A stretch of 10,674 nt of DNA from Baffinella frigidus. Taxonomy: Eukaryota; Cryptophyceae; Cryptomonadales; Baffinellaceae. Of the stretch, positions 1-6,365 are shown in pieces. The stretch's first letter is position 1, and each line of letters starts with the position of its first letter. Under the pieces are notes generated by a model. It saw only the letters and a list, made by a program, of their open reading frames with translations, was not told the DNA's origin and searched no databases. The stretch lies in NCBI GenBank assembly GCA_026770585.1, contig MU646374.1:668998-679671 (forward strand), given 5' to 3'. The translations under genes were made by a program, and so were the position numbers.

Positions 1-695
1 CCTGCAACCGCCTCGCTCTCCCTCACGTGTCCATCCATCGGCGCATCCCCCGTCTCCCCACCTTCCTCGTGCCCTCCCCCGCCGTCTCCATCATTCCCCC
101 CATCCATTCCCACGAATGCTGCTTCCTCCCCCGTCAAGTCGGCTGGCCCAGCCGCGTCCCTACGCTCTGCAGCCTCGCCCTGAGCGCCATCCTGGCCCAG
201 GACCGGGGGCGCTTCCGCTGCATCTTCAGCTGCGTCCTCCGGCGCCATATCCGTCGGCACGGGAGCCTCCTGCGGTTCAACCTCGTCTTGCAACGCGCGG
301 TCGTCCCCCTCCTCCTCACCGTCGCCATGCTCAATCAGAATCGCGTTCGCCGTCGCCTCCAGGTCCGCGTGCTCCTGCGCAGCGCTGGCTTCCACCTCGC
401 GTATCAAGTCGTCCTCGGTGGTTCGTGAATCATCCACGCCACCCGCTCGGTGGACGTTCCAAGCCTCAGGGCCATCTCCCTCCTCGTCCTGGTCACTGTC
501 CAACAACTCGCCTTCCAGCTCCGTGACAGCAGCATCAAAGTCTTCTTCTCCTCCCTCACTCCTGCCACCCTGCTCTTCCCCGAGCCCGCCCTGCCCCGCC
601 GCAAGATGCTCCCCACCAGCCTGGGGAGGCCCTGTGTCCGAATCCCCACCTCCAGCCACCTCAGAGTCTTCCGCTGCCGCATCGAACCCCTCCAT
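1..695 (-). CDS. 5' part of a highly acidic protein (N-terminus, partial at left edge)
   Basis: The minus-strand frame from ATG at 695 stays open for 231 codons and leaves the window without a stop. The start has A at -3 and G at +4, a good eukaryotic context, and an in-frame TGA lies six codons upstream (711-713). The protein starts MEGFDAAAEDSEVAGGG and is dominated by Glu, Asp, Gly and Ala. Acidic clusters include DSDQDEEGDG near residue 75 and HGDGEEEGDD near residue 130. It has no hydrophobic segment, signal peptide or Cys/His motif, so it is probably a disordered acidic nuclear or cytosolic region. This strand is purine-rich, where stops are more frequent, so 231 open codons are significant. 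The plus strand is pyrimidine-rich and its overlapping ORFs are open for that trivial reason. No family is recognised. An intron inside cannot be excluded. Confidence 0.68.
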   Translation of the reverse strand, partial: MEGFDAAAEDSEVAGGGDSDTGPPQAGGEHLAAGQGGLGEEQGGRSEGGEEDFDAAVTELEGELLDSDQDEEGDGPEAWNVHRAGGVDDSRTTEDDLIREVEASAAQEHADLEATANAILIEHGDGEEEGDDRALQDEVEPQEAPVPTDMAPEDAAEDAAEAPPVLGQDGAQGEAAERRDAAGPADLTGEEAAFVGMDGGNDGDGGGGHEEGGETGDAPMDGHVRESEAVA

Positions 696-892
696 ACTCC
701 CCGCCGCGTCTCACGCAACAGGATCTGCCACCAAGGCTAGAAAAGAGTGTCGCACGTCGCAGGTGTGAAGCCAAGGAACCGCGGTTCCCGTCGGCCCGTC
801 CGGAAACAAAAATACCGTGAAGATCTGTAAAAAGAAATGTCGCTTTACAGAAATGTCGCTTTACACTGGCTGCGTCACCCACACACAATCCC
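696..892 (-). promoter_or_regulatory. Upstream region of the acidic gene with a 16-bp tandem duplication
   Basis: This stretch precedes the ATG at 695 and should hold the 5' UTR and promoter. The visible feature is a perfect head-to-tail duplication of gaaatgtcgctttaca at 834-849 and 850-865. A duplicated 16-mer could be a paired binding site or simple slippage. No TATA box is evident on the minus strand. The promoter role is inferred from position only. Confidence 0.3.
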
Positions 893-1232
893 TCTCACCT
901 TGTGGGGTATCCGTGCCTGGAGCTCTTATACTTCAGCCATGGGATACCATGAGCCTCATAAAGGCTGAATTGGGTTCCGTGTGTGTGTGAGAGCGCGTTC
1001 CTCTTTGGGACCTTCACACCCCCCAAGAGAGCTACCCTGCATCCCCTCTTCACGAGCCTCTGCACTGGAGAGCTAAACGCGATCCGAAAGCAAAAATGCT
1101 TTCTCTGCAGTCCTTTCTACGGAAGGGCGTGTCGTCGGCATATGTTCGGCGAAATTAAAACCTAAAGGACCTAAAGGAACGGCGTGTCGTTGGCATATGT
1201 TGGGAGAAATTAAAACCTTAAGGACCTATCTA
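893..1232 (+). repeat. R1 interspersed repeat, copy A (most complete, with duplicated right end)
   Basis: This is the plus-orientation copy of a repeat found at least four more times here. Landmarks in order: tggggtatccgtgcctggag near 903, catgggatacc near 938, cctcttcacgagcctctgca near 1046, gatccgaaagcaaaaatgct near 1081, tttctacggaagggcgtgtc, then aaacctaaaggacctaaagg. The last ~50 bp, from ggcgtgtcgt to ggacct, are duplicated head to tail (about 1126-1170 and 1182-1232). Its outer end is an AT-rich TAAAGGACC/GGTCCTTTA run shared by all copies. No transposase is present, so this is a non-autonomous interspersed repeat of unknown class. Confidence 0.75.
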
Positions 1233-1253
1233 AACTTCTTGTTTCCTCTTGAC

Positions 1254-1342
1254 ATCTGGGGTATCCGTGGTTGGAGCTCTTACGCGCTTCACCATGGGAT
1301 ACCACTATTGGGTTCAGGTGTGTGTGCGAGCGCGTTCCTCTT
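1254..1342 (+). repeat. R1 repeat, copy B (left-end fragment)
   Basis: This repeats the left part of copy A: ctggggtatccgtggttgga, then gagctctta, catgggatacca, attgggttc, and gtgtgtgcgagcgcgttcct. It stops at 1342, where copy A continues. It lies directly after the duplicated right end of copy A, so A and B form a head-to-tail partial tandem. Confidence 0.65.
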
Positions 1343-1595
1343 ACTCATAATTGTAAACTGGTCGTATTGTAAAGTTTTAAGGTGAAGATGGAGCGGTCGC
1401 GTCCGGATGACGTATAATACATTTGTTTTAATATTTGGTCACTCAGTGCATTTGATTTGTAAAAGAACTCGTCATAAATTCGTATTCCAGGTACTAATTC
1501 AGGCTGTGGGGGGCGCAGACAGATCTGTCTTATCCCAAGGTGATTTCAGGAAATTCTAGACCCTGTTAGGGGCCACGAGGCGCGAGGCGTGGTCC
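1343..1595. other. Unassigned AT-rich spacer with one short palindrome
   Basis: No gene is supported. The sequence is AT-rich around 1410-1490. It contains the perfect palindrome agacagatctgtct at 1517-1530. The 13-mer aaggtgaagatgg at 1379-1391 recurs at 1886-1898, just inside the left end of the TIR element, so a small piece of that element may be present here. Near 1575 there is a short gaggcgcgaggcgtgg duplication. Confidence 0.35.
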
Positions 1596-1832
1596 TTTAG
1601 GTCCTTCAGGTTTAGGTCCTTTAGGTTTTAAATGCTCCCAACATAGCCCAACGACACGCCCTTCCGTAGAAAGGATAGAAAGGATCTGCAGAAAATGTAT
1701 TTTTGCTTTCGGATCTCATTGAGCTCTCCCGTGCAGAGGCTCGTGAAGAGGGGATACAGGGTGGTTCTTTTGGGGTGTTTGATTGCTTCCAAGTAGGAAC
1801 GCGCCCACACACACACCGAACCCGTGGTAAAC
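1596..1832 (-). repeat. R1 repeat, copy C (inverted)
   Basis: This is the reverse-complement copy of R1: ggtcctttaggtttta, then caacatagcccaacgacacg, cccttccgtagaaagg, ctgcaga, tttttgctttcggatct, gtgcagaggctcgtgaagag, gggatacagggtggttct, and cacacacaccgaaccc. With copy A it forms a large inverted pair separated by ~360 bp. Short ORFs in A, C and D start with similar MC(A/E/G) peptides but fall out of frame with each other, which argues against coding selection. Confidence 0.72.
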
Positions 1833-1854
1833 GTCCTGTAGGTCATTTAGGTTC

Positions 1855-1862
1855 TTCGAGCT
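1855..1862. repeat. Candidate 8-bp target-site duplication (left), TTCGAGCT
   Basis: TTCGAGCT occurs here and again at 3638-3645, on either side of the TIR element. The right copy abuts the element directly. The left copy is separated from the TIR by six bases (gaggct). A related site without the element is at 5243-5266. The 8-bp length would suit an hAT-type insertion, but the extra six bases keep this tentative. Confidence 0.4.
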
Positions 1863-2011
1863 GAGGCTAGTGTGGCCGACGAGTCAAGGTGAAGATGGCC
1901 CATCAGTTTTTAAGCTCGGCAACCCATAAAACTGGCAGTTTTTAGTCAAAAACACCAGTTTTTAGCGGGAAATGGGTGTTTTACTGCACAAGGTACCTGT
2001 AAACTCTCTCC

Positions 2012-2880
2012 CAAGTCCCTCTGAGTGAATCCTGATTCCCTCTGAGTGAATCCTTTGTTTTTGCGGGTGGGTCCTGAGTCTTTCTGGGCGAATCCTAAGT
2101 CCCTCTGGTTGAATCCTGAGTTTCTTTGGATCCTAAGTTTTTCTGGGTGAATCCTGAGTTTTCTGGGTGGATCCTGAGTCTTTCTGGGCAAATCCTGAGT
2201 AATACTGAATGAATCCTAAGTCCCTCTGAGTCAACCCTGAGTCTCTCTGGGCGAATCCTGAGTCTCTCTGGGCGAATCCTGAGTCTTTCTGGGTGAATCC
2301 TGAGTTTTTATGGGTCAATCCTGAGTTTTTATGACCAAATCCTGAGTTTTTCTGGGTGAATCCTGAGTCTTTCTGGGTCAATCCTGAGTATTTCTGACTG
2401 AGTCCTGAGTCTTGCTTGGTGAATCCTGAGTTTCTCTGGGCGAATCCTGAGTCTTTCTGGGCGAATCCTGAGTCTTTTTGGGTCAATCCTGAGTTTTTCT
2501 TACCAAATCCTGAGTTTTTCTGGATAAATCCTGAGTCTTGCTGGGTCAATCCTGAGTGTTTCTGACTGACTCCCGCGTCTTTCTGGGTGAATCCTGAGTC
2601 TTGCTGTGTGCATCCTGAGTCCTCCTGACCGAATCCTGAGTCATCCTGCCTGAATTCTGAGTCATCCTGACTGAATCCTGAGCCATCCTGCCTAAATCCT
2701 GAGCCATCCTGACCGATTCCTGAGTCATCCCATTTGAATCCTGAGTCGTCCTTCCTGAAGCCTGAGTCATCCTGACTAAATCTCAAGCCATCCTGTTTGA
2801 ATCCTGTGTCATCCTGACTGATTCCTGAGCCATCCTGACTGAATCCTGAGCCATCCTGACTGAATCCTGAGTCCTCCTTG
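2012..2880 (-). repeat. 21-bp minisatellite, block A (about 41 units), heptad-encoding on the minus strand
   Basis: The plus-strand unit is roughly TGAATCCTGAGTCnTTCTGGG, 21 bp. Two subfamilies occur: TTTCTGGG-type (about 2020-2610) and CATCCTGAC-type (about 2610-2880). Because 21 is a multiple of three, long frames are open. The minus frame 2786-2133 reads as ~30 heptads of DSGF(T/A)QK type. Units of the first subfamily show an eight-unit (168-bp) higher-order period. No start context, splice sites or upstream gene support expression, so the ORF is most simply a by-product of the repeat. A low-complexity repetitive protein cannot be excluded. Confidence 0.85.
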
Positions 2881-2946
2881 ACTGAATTTCAAGCCTCAAG
2901 CCTGTTCCTTAAACCCTGAGCCCTAAACCCTAAACCCAATTTTTTT
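2881..2946 (+). repeat. Telomere-like linker at the orientation switch
   Basis: Between minisatellite blocks A and B lies ccctgagccctaaaccctaa followed by accc and a T7 run. It is a short degenerate CCCTAAA tract placed where the 21-bp array flips strand. A plausible reading is a repaired break or hairpin centre; this is inference. Confidence 0.5.
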
Positions 2947-3132
2947 GTCAGGATGACTCAGGATTCAGTCAGGATGACTCAGGATTCTGTCAGGATAACT
3001 CAGGATTCAGTCAGATAGACTCAGGATTTAGTAAAAAACACCCAGGGTTCACTCGGAAGGTCTCACGATTCGGTCAGGAAGTCTCAGGATTTAGTCAGGA
3101 GGCCTCAGAATTTGGTCAACACGCCTCAGGAT
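2947..3132 (+). repeat. 21-bp minisatellite, block B (opposite orientation)
   Basis: The same unit as block A appears here as gtcaggatgactcaggattc, the reverse complement. Units become more diverged to the right (caggaagtctcaggattta, caggaggcctcagaatttgg). With the CATCCTGAC-type end of block A it forms an inverted repeat of ~180 bp per arm that could extrude as a hairpin. Confidence 0.8.
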
Positions 3133-3209
3133 AGCAGGACACCAACCCTCAACCGGACGCCCTGATCCCCAAACGCCAAGTCCTGCACCTCGGGCCCGAA
3201 ATTATGTGT

Positions 3210-3391
3210 TGCACGGCTGAATCCTGGGTTGTTCCAACTGAATCTTGTGTCGTTCTGACCCAGTCAGGCATCGTCTTGATCGAGTCCTGAGTCACCCTAA
3301 ATGAATCCTGAGTTGCTCTGACGGAATCCTGAGTCGTCCTGAGTGAATTATGAGTTGTTCTCACTGAATCCTGAGTCGTCCTGAGTGAATT
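3210..3391 (-). repeat. 21-bp minisatellite, block C (orientation of block A)
   Basis: About eight diverged units of CTGAATCCTGAGTCGTCCTGA type, oriented as in block A. The minus frame gives heptads of TTQDSVR type, a different frame from the DSGF reading of block A. The ~75 bp between B and C (3133-3209) is unique-looking and contains no gene. Confidence 0.75.
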
Positions 3392-3622
3392 TTTACATGA
3401 AACCTGGGGGCAAAGTTGGTGAGAGTGTCCTACGGAGAGTCCGAACATTTGAACATGATACAAATGGCCAACATTTCACTGAACTACGTCCATTTGCGGC
3501 CCGTTCGTGGATGGAAAAAAATATTTTTGACCTTAAAAACTGGTTAAAAAACTGATACCCACACCCCAGCCAGTTTCAGTTTTTAACTAAAAACTGGTAG
3601 TGATGAGACTGGCTGACGGGTT
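3392..3622. other. Right internal segment of the TIR element, no gene
   Basis: This is non-repetitive sequence up to about 3530, followed by the right cluster of TAAAAACTG/CAGTTTTTA motifs. No ORF is convincing. The AT-rich end and motif clustering mirror the left end at 1901-1970. Confidence 0.4.
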
Positions 3623-3637
3623 CTCGTCGGCCACACT

Positions 3638-3645
3638 TTCGAGCT
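3638..3645. repeat. Candidate 8-bp target-site duplication (right), TTCGAGCT
   Basis: Directly follows the right terminal inverted repeat and matches 1855-1862. It continues into cccaacatagg, the rest of the R1-type end that the element appears to have interrupted. Confidence 0.45.
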
Positions 3646-3754
3646 CCCAACATAGGCGGACACTGGAACATGTTCTGAAGAAAAGCCTTTTGGTCCTTTA
3701 GGTTCTTGGAGCTTGTCAGAGCTCCCAACATAGGCGGACACCGGAACTTGTTCC
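3641..3754. repeat. Tandem duplication of an R1-type end (~78-bp period)
   Basis: gagctcccaacataggcgga followed by cac(t/c)ggaac(a/t)tgttc occurs at 3641 and at 3719. Between the copies is ggtcctttaggttcttggag, then ctt and gtca. At 3708-3723 the motif gagct is doubled around tgtca, where the related site at 5243-5266 has a single gagct. That could be an excision footprint or simply the tandem junction. Confidence 0.55.
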
Positions 3755-3789
3755 ATTATTTCTGTTATTTCCGATCGTTCTGTAGAAAG

Positions 3790-4090
3790 GCCATTTTAGG
3801 TCCTTGAGGTTTTAATTTCTTTCAACATAGCCCAACGACACGCCGTTCCGTAGAAGGGATCTGCAGAGAAAGCATTTTTGCTTTCGGGTCGCGTTTCTAA
3901 AGCTCTCCAGTGCAGAGGCTGGTGAAAAGGGGATACAGGGTGGTTCTCTTGGGGTGTTTGAGGAGTGCCAAATGGCAGCACGCTCGCGCACACACCGAAC
4001 CTAAGTCAGCCTTTATGAGGCTCATGTTTTCCATGGTTGAAGTATAAAAGCTCCAGCTACTGATACCCCACAAGGTGAGAGGGATTATGT
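3790..4090 (-). repeat. R1 repeat, copy D (inverted, near full length)
   Basis: Reverse-complement copy spanning almost all of R1: tccttgaggttttaatttct, caacatagcccaacgacacg, aaagcatttttgctttcggg, gtgcagaggctggtgaaaag, gggatacagggtggttct, cacacaccgaacc, ctttatgaggctcatg, gaagtataaaagctcc and taccccacaaggtgagaggg. The element carries TATAAAAG near 4045, a possible TATA box reading rightwards; there is no other evidence of a promoter. Confidence 0.75.
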
Positions 4091-4184
4091 GGGGGGGGTG
4101 AGGTGAGATCAGTCACACACCAAAGATGAAAGGAGATCAATGAGAAATCAACAACATCGAGTTGCTTCACACAAATTCTGTACA

Positions 4185-4332
4185 GCAGCCTTTATCCCCT
4201 CTTCACGAGCCTCTGCACTGAAGAGCGAAACGCGATCCGAAAGCAAAAATGCTTTCTCTGCAGTCCTTTCTACGGAAGGGCGTGTCGTTGGCATATGTTG
4301 GGAGCTTTTCAAACCTAAAGGACCTAAAGCTC
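4185..4332 (+). repeat. R1 repeat, copy E (direct, right-hand part)
   Basis: It carries cctcttcacgagcctctgca, gatccgaaagcaaaaatgct, ttctacggaagggcgtgtcg and catatgttgggagc, ending in aaacctaaaggacctaaag. It corresponds to positions 1040-1170 of copy A. It faces copy D across a ~95-bp unique spacer, giving another inverted pair. Confidence 0.7.
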
Positions 4333-4339
4333 GATCCGT

Positions 4340-4530
4340 AAAAGCCAGCAAAGTTAAGGGAGAGACAAAGGTGGATGTGTAGGGGTTTTCACCAAGCTGT
4401 ACAAAATGTAGCTGTGCAAAAACACACGGGGAGTGACTCGTCTCCTTTAGGGTCTACCTAGGTACAGCTACTCTTAGCGATTCGCCTCCACGTACAGTAG
4501 CGCTACATCACGTCCCTAACTTACACTTTT
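4340..4530. other. Intergenic stretch, no gene seen
   Basis: No coding-like composition. The only structure noted is a short inverted pair, gtagctgt near 4408 and acagctac near 4465. It separates R1 copy E from the fold-back element at 4531. Confidence 0.3.
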
Positions 4531-4666
4531 ATCCGGGGAAACCTATTTTTCTTTAGTTTGAGGTCAACGAAAATTACTACACGGTTCGTTCTTATTAGTA
4601 ATATTAAAGCAGTTGTGTAGTAATTTTCGCGGCCATCAAACTAAAGAAAAATAGGTTTCCCCGGAT
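4531..4666. mobile_element. 136-bp fold-back element (MITE-like)
   Basis: A perfect 31-bp outer arm starts atccggggaaacctattttt at 4531-4561 and returns as its complement at 4636-4666. After a six-base unpaired step on each side, a second perfect 15-bp arm pairs cgaaaattactacac (4568-4582) with 4615-4629. The 32-base centre is AT-rich and non-coding. This two-stage hairpin is typical of a recently inserted MITE. A target-site duplication is not clear: aactta occurs on both sides (4518-4523 and 4667-4672) but not flush with the ends. Confidence 0.75.
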
Positions 4667-5155
4667 GAACTTATGCGGCATGTCGTCGTCCTCTCAGGCT
4701 CATACTCCACCTATCCGTGCGACAGTCTACTGGTTCGACTCGCCCAGAGGACTCAACTAATCGCCGTATGCTCCTCTCTGTTAGCCCATCCACATGTGTT
4801 AGAGCCCGGCTGTCTTACCACCCACCCCCGTTCGCACTATCAAACACCCATATGATAGTTCCCCGCGTTAGCACCTCCCAAGCGGGGTCACAGCATTCAC
4901 GCGTAACGTTAGGTGGTAAGGGGTTGGGGGTTAGAAGTTGGACACGCGTTAGAGTCCAGCTTTGTTAGCACCCCCGTTAGCATGCACGTTCAACGCCGGG
5001 GGTTAGGGCCTGGGAGTTAGGGGTTAGGGGATAGTGGCAAGGCACTCGCGTCAGAGCCAACCCACACGCGTTAGATCGCACCCACTCGCGTCAGAGCCCC
5101 TCACACGCGTCAACGATCGCCACACGCGGATTGAGCCGCATCAACCCGCACGTGA
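4667..5155. repeat. Degenerate ACGCGT/TTAG-rich minisatellite region
   Basis: The best-formed part is 5035-5150, with 18-20-bp units such as cactcgcgtcagagccaacc, cacacgcgttagatcgcacc, cactcgcgtcagagcccct, cacacgcgtcaacgatcgc. Looser relatives (cacatgtgttagagcccg, cacgcgttagagtccag) reach back to about 4790. At 4997-5032 is a GGGTTAGGG-like tract. The short ORFs here have no coding features. Confidence 0.5.
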
Positions 5156-5215
5156 TCTGGCAAGGGGCAGGGGGCAAGGAAGGGCGGTTGCGGAGCGATG
5201 GATCAATGGTGAGCA

Positions 5216-5266
5216 GGTCCTTTAGGTCCTTGAGGTCCTTTAGGTTCTTCGAGCTCCCAACATAGG
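5216..5266 (-). repeat. Solo R1-type end (unoccupied relative of the TIR element's target)
   Basis: ggtcctttaggtccttgagg and tcctttaggttcttcgagct are followed by cccaacatagg. The same string, interrupted by the TIR element, is seen at 1850-1862 plus 3638-3656. This makes 5243-5266 a useful uninterrupted comparison. The rest of R1 is absent here. Confidence 0.6.
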
Positions 5267-5760
5267 ACCCTAGGATCCTACGAGCACGTACGCTCGTACG
5301 AACTTCATATGTACATACTTCGTATCTGAGGTCCTCGACCTCATCAGATTCGGTCCTTTTCCTTTCTTTGAGCCATTGGAGTTGCACGTACCAACAGAAA
5401 AGATTTTATCGGTTCTTTTTAGCGAAGGGTCGTACGTACCAGCTACCGGCAAGATGTGGTAAAAAAAAGGTAGTAAAAATAAAAGGTAGTAAAAAAACAT
5501 CGTGATGTGTCCGTGGTGTCCAACAATGGATGACATGAAGCCGAAACGAGGCGAAAGTGAATTGGATCGTAGCATGTTGACACATCTTGTCCATTAAAAC
5601 TCACGAAAGGGTGGTTGTTTACAACCAGGCGTCGTTTAAAACATATATTGAAGCGGTACGTTGTGACATTGTGACAAGGGGGGCACACAGCGCAGTCCGT
5701 TATCACATCCTTGACAGAGGACATAGTGAGCACTCTACCTGGAGCACTGGGCACCGCAGC
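5267..5760. other. Intergenic / presumed upstream region of the plus-strand gene
   Basis: No gene is supported; overlapping minus-strand ORFs lack coding features. Visible elements are a hairpin acgagc-acgtac-gctcgt (5280-5297), an A-rich stretch with two aaaaggtagt copies (5466-5495), and the palindrome ggttgtttacaacc (5613-5626). The reading frame of the next gene is open upstream to 5587 but has no earlier ATG. Confidence 0.35.
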
Positions 5761-6039
5761 ATGTGCAAGAGATCTGAGGGGGCGGAGACGGCGTTCGAGT
5801 CTTCGGACGAGCTGGAAGACTCGCCGAAAATGAGTGCAACTTCAGGAGCTGCCGCCATAATGCACGATGCCAGCAAGCCTTCGTCGCCGGGCTTTGACAA
5901 CGAAGTTGCGGGACCGGTCAAGTCCGAGAACGACAACATGCTCGCGGTTGTGAAGTCCGCAGCGGCCCATCGGCCAGCGCCACCACCCACACAGAGTCAA
6001 CAAACAAGCCGCCAGAACGAATACGTACCTAGTCCACAG
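5761..6039 (+). CDS. Exon 1 candidate: acidic then Pro/Gln/Ser-rich N-terminal region (93 codons)
   Basis: ATG at 5761 opens MCKRSEGAETAFESSDELED and runs in frame to SPQ at 6037-6039, where CAG|GTCTCT offers a donor. The first part is acidic (ESSDELEDSP). The later part is Pro/Ser/Gln-rich (HRPAPPPTQSQQTSRQ), so the region is probably disordered. Without splicing the frame ends at TAA 6118-6120 within a CCCTAAA tract. Splicing 6040-6140 keeps phase 0 and joins it to the Cys-rich exon. The high third-base GC in its first half supports coding. No family is recognised. Whether 5761 is the true start or an upstream exon exists is unknown. Confidence 0.5.
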
Positions 6040-6140
6040 GTCTCTTCCCCGCTCTCTTCCACGCTCGCGCACGCTCTCTCTCACGAGATTCTTCCGCTTG
6101 AAGCTCGCCCCAAACCCTAAACCCCAAACCCTCATTGCAG
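6040..6140 (+). other. Candidate intron with telomere-like core (101 bp)
   Basis: It starts GTCTCTTCC and ends CTCATTGCAG, with ccaaaccctaaaccccaaac inside at about 6111-6130. Phase 0 on both sides. Telomere-like sequence also fills the candidate intron 9922-10346, so this seems a habit of introns in this genome. Confidence 0.45.
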
Positions 6141-6263
6141 CACATGCCCTTCTGTCGGAAGTGCAATCGCCAAGGATGCTTTCATTTCAGGTGTGCGAAG
6201 CCCCCGAACCGTGGGGAAACGTTCCCCCCTGGCCTATTCCTGGGAATGGGCTTACTTGGGTAG
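6141..6263 (+). CDS. Exon 2 candidate: zinc-knuckle-like Cys motif
   Basis: Continuing phase 0 from exon 1, the frame reads HMPFCRKCNRQGCFHFRC and then AKPPNRGETF. The Cys spacing C-x2-C-x4-C-x4-C, with Gly just before the third ligand, is that of a CCHC zinc knuckle whose His is replaced by Cys. Zinc knuckles bind single-stranded nucleic acid; binding here is inferred from spacing only. The frame stops at TAG 6261-6263, inside the introner repeat. Alternatively a donor at 6190/6191 (TTTCAG|GTGTGCG) could splice to 6366, but that would remove the fourth Cys. A PHD-like reading was also considered and is weaker. The predicted product would be about 134 aa. Confidence 0.42.
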   Translation, partial: HMPFCRKCNRQGCFHFRCAKPPNRGETFPPGLFLGMGLLG

Positions 6264-6365
6264 TCAAGGGCTGCTAGAGCCCTCGCGTCTCGTCCCACCT
6301 CTCCCCCTGGCTCCATACCGCGGTCGTGTGTGTCAACTGAACCAACCTCGCCTTTCCCCCTGCAG
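6224..6365 (+). repeat. Introner-like repeat, copy 1 (ends at acceptor CCCTGCAG)
   Basis: The body ctattcctgggaatgggc ... gtcaagggctgctaga ... ctcgcgtctcgtcccacctc ... ccccctggctcc ... cggtcgt ... gtcaact is followed by accaacctcgcctttccccc and TGCAG. It is repeated nearly in full at 7282-7424. A perfect 17-bp inverted repeat (caggtgtgcgaagcccc at 6188-6204, complement at 6368-6384) brackets it, with a GT donor at 6191 inside the left arm and the AG just before the right arm. That is the geometry of a TIR-bearing introner. Confidence 0.6.

Larger units (their letters stand above)
1869..3637. mobile_element. Non-autonomous TIR element (~1.77 kb) filled with minisatellite DNA
   Basis: The ends are a perfect 15-bp inverted repeat: agtgtggccgacgag at 1869-1883 and its complement at 3623-3637. 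Inside both ends the nonamer CAGTTTTTA is clustered in both orientations. On the left it lies at 1904, 1936 and 1956; on the right there are four copies or close variants between 3532 and 3600. Such subterminal clusters resemble the transposase-binding sites of hAT elements. The end (T/A)AGTG and an 8-bp flanking duplication also fit hAT, though not decisively. The interior is almost entirely 21-bp repeats, and no transposase ORF is recognisable. It sits inside an R1-type end (ggttcttcgagct...cccaacatagg). It would need a transposase supplied from elsewhere. Confidence 0.6.

Noticed and set aside
27-768. Plus-strand ORFs at 27-428, 116-526, 418-768 and 450-740
   Set aside because: They lie on a pyrimidine-rich strand where stops are rare. 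The minus-strand acidic frame covers the same bases with coding-like composition; 27-428 is its exact codon-register antisense.
983-1846. Short MC(A/E/G)-initiated ORFs inside R1 copies
   Set aside because: The peptides shift frame between copies A, C and D and share no conserved reading frame, so similarity is at the DNA level only.
2012-3391. CRISPR array
   Set aside because: The 21-bp units are contiguous without unique spacers, differ continuously, switch strand, and lie in a eukaryotic TIR element with no cas genes.
4043-4052. TATA box (TATAAAAG) in R1 copy D as an active promoter
   Set aside because: The counterpart in copy A is altered to tataagag on the equivalent strand, and no gene starts within reach; kept only as a remark.
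5091-5754. Minus-strand ORFs over the intergenic region
   Set aside because: No domain, low-complexity AT-rich stretches and repeat ends within them, and no consistent third-position bias.
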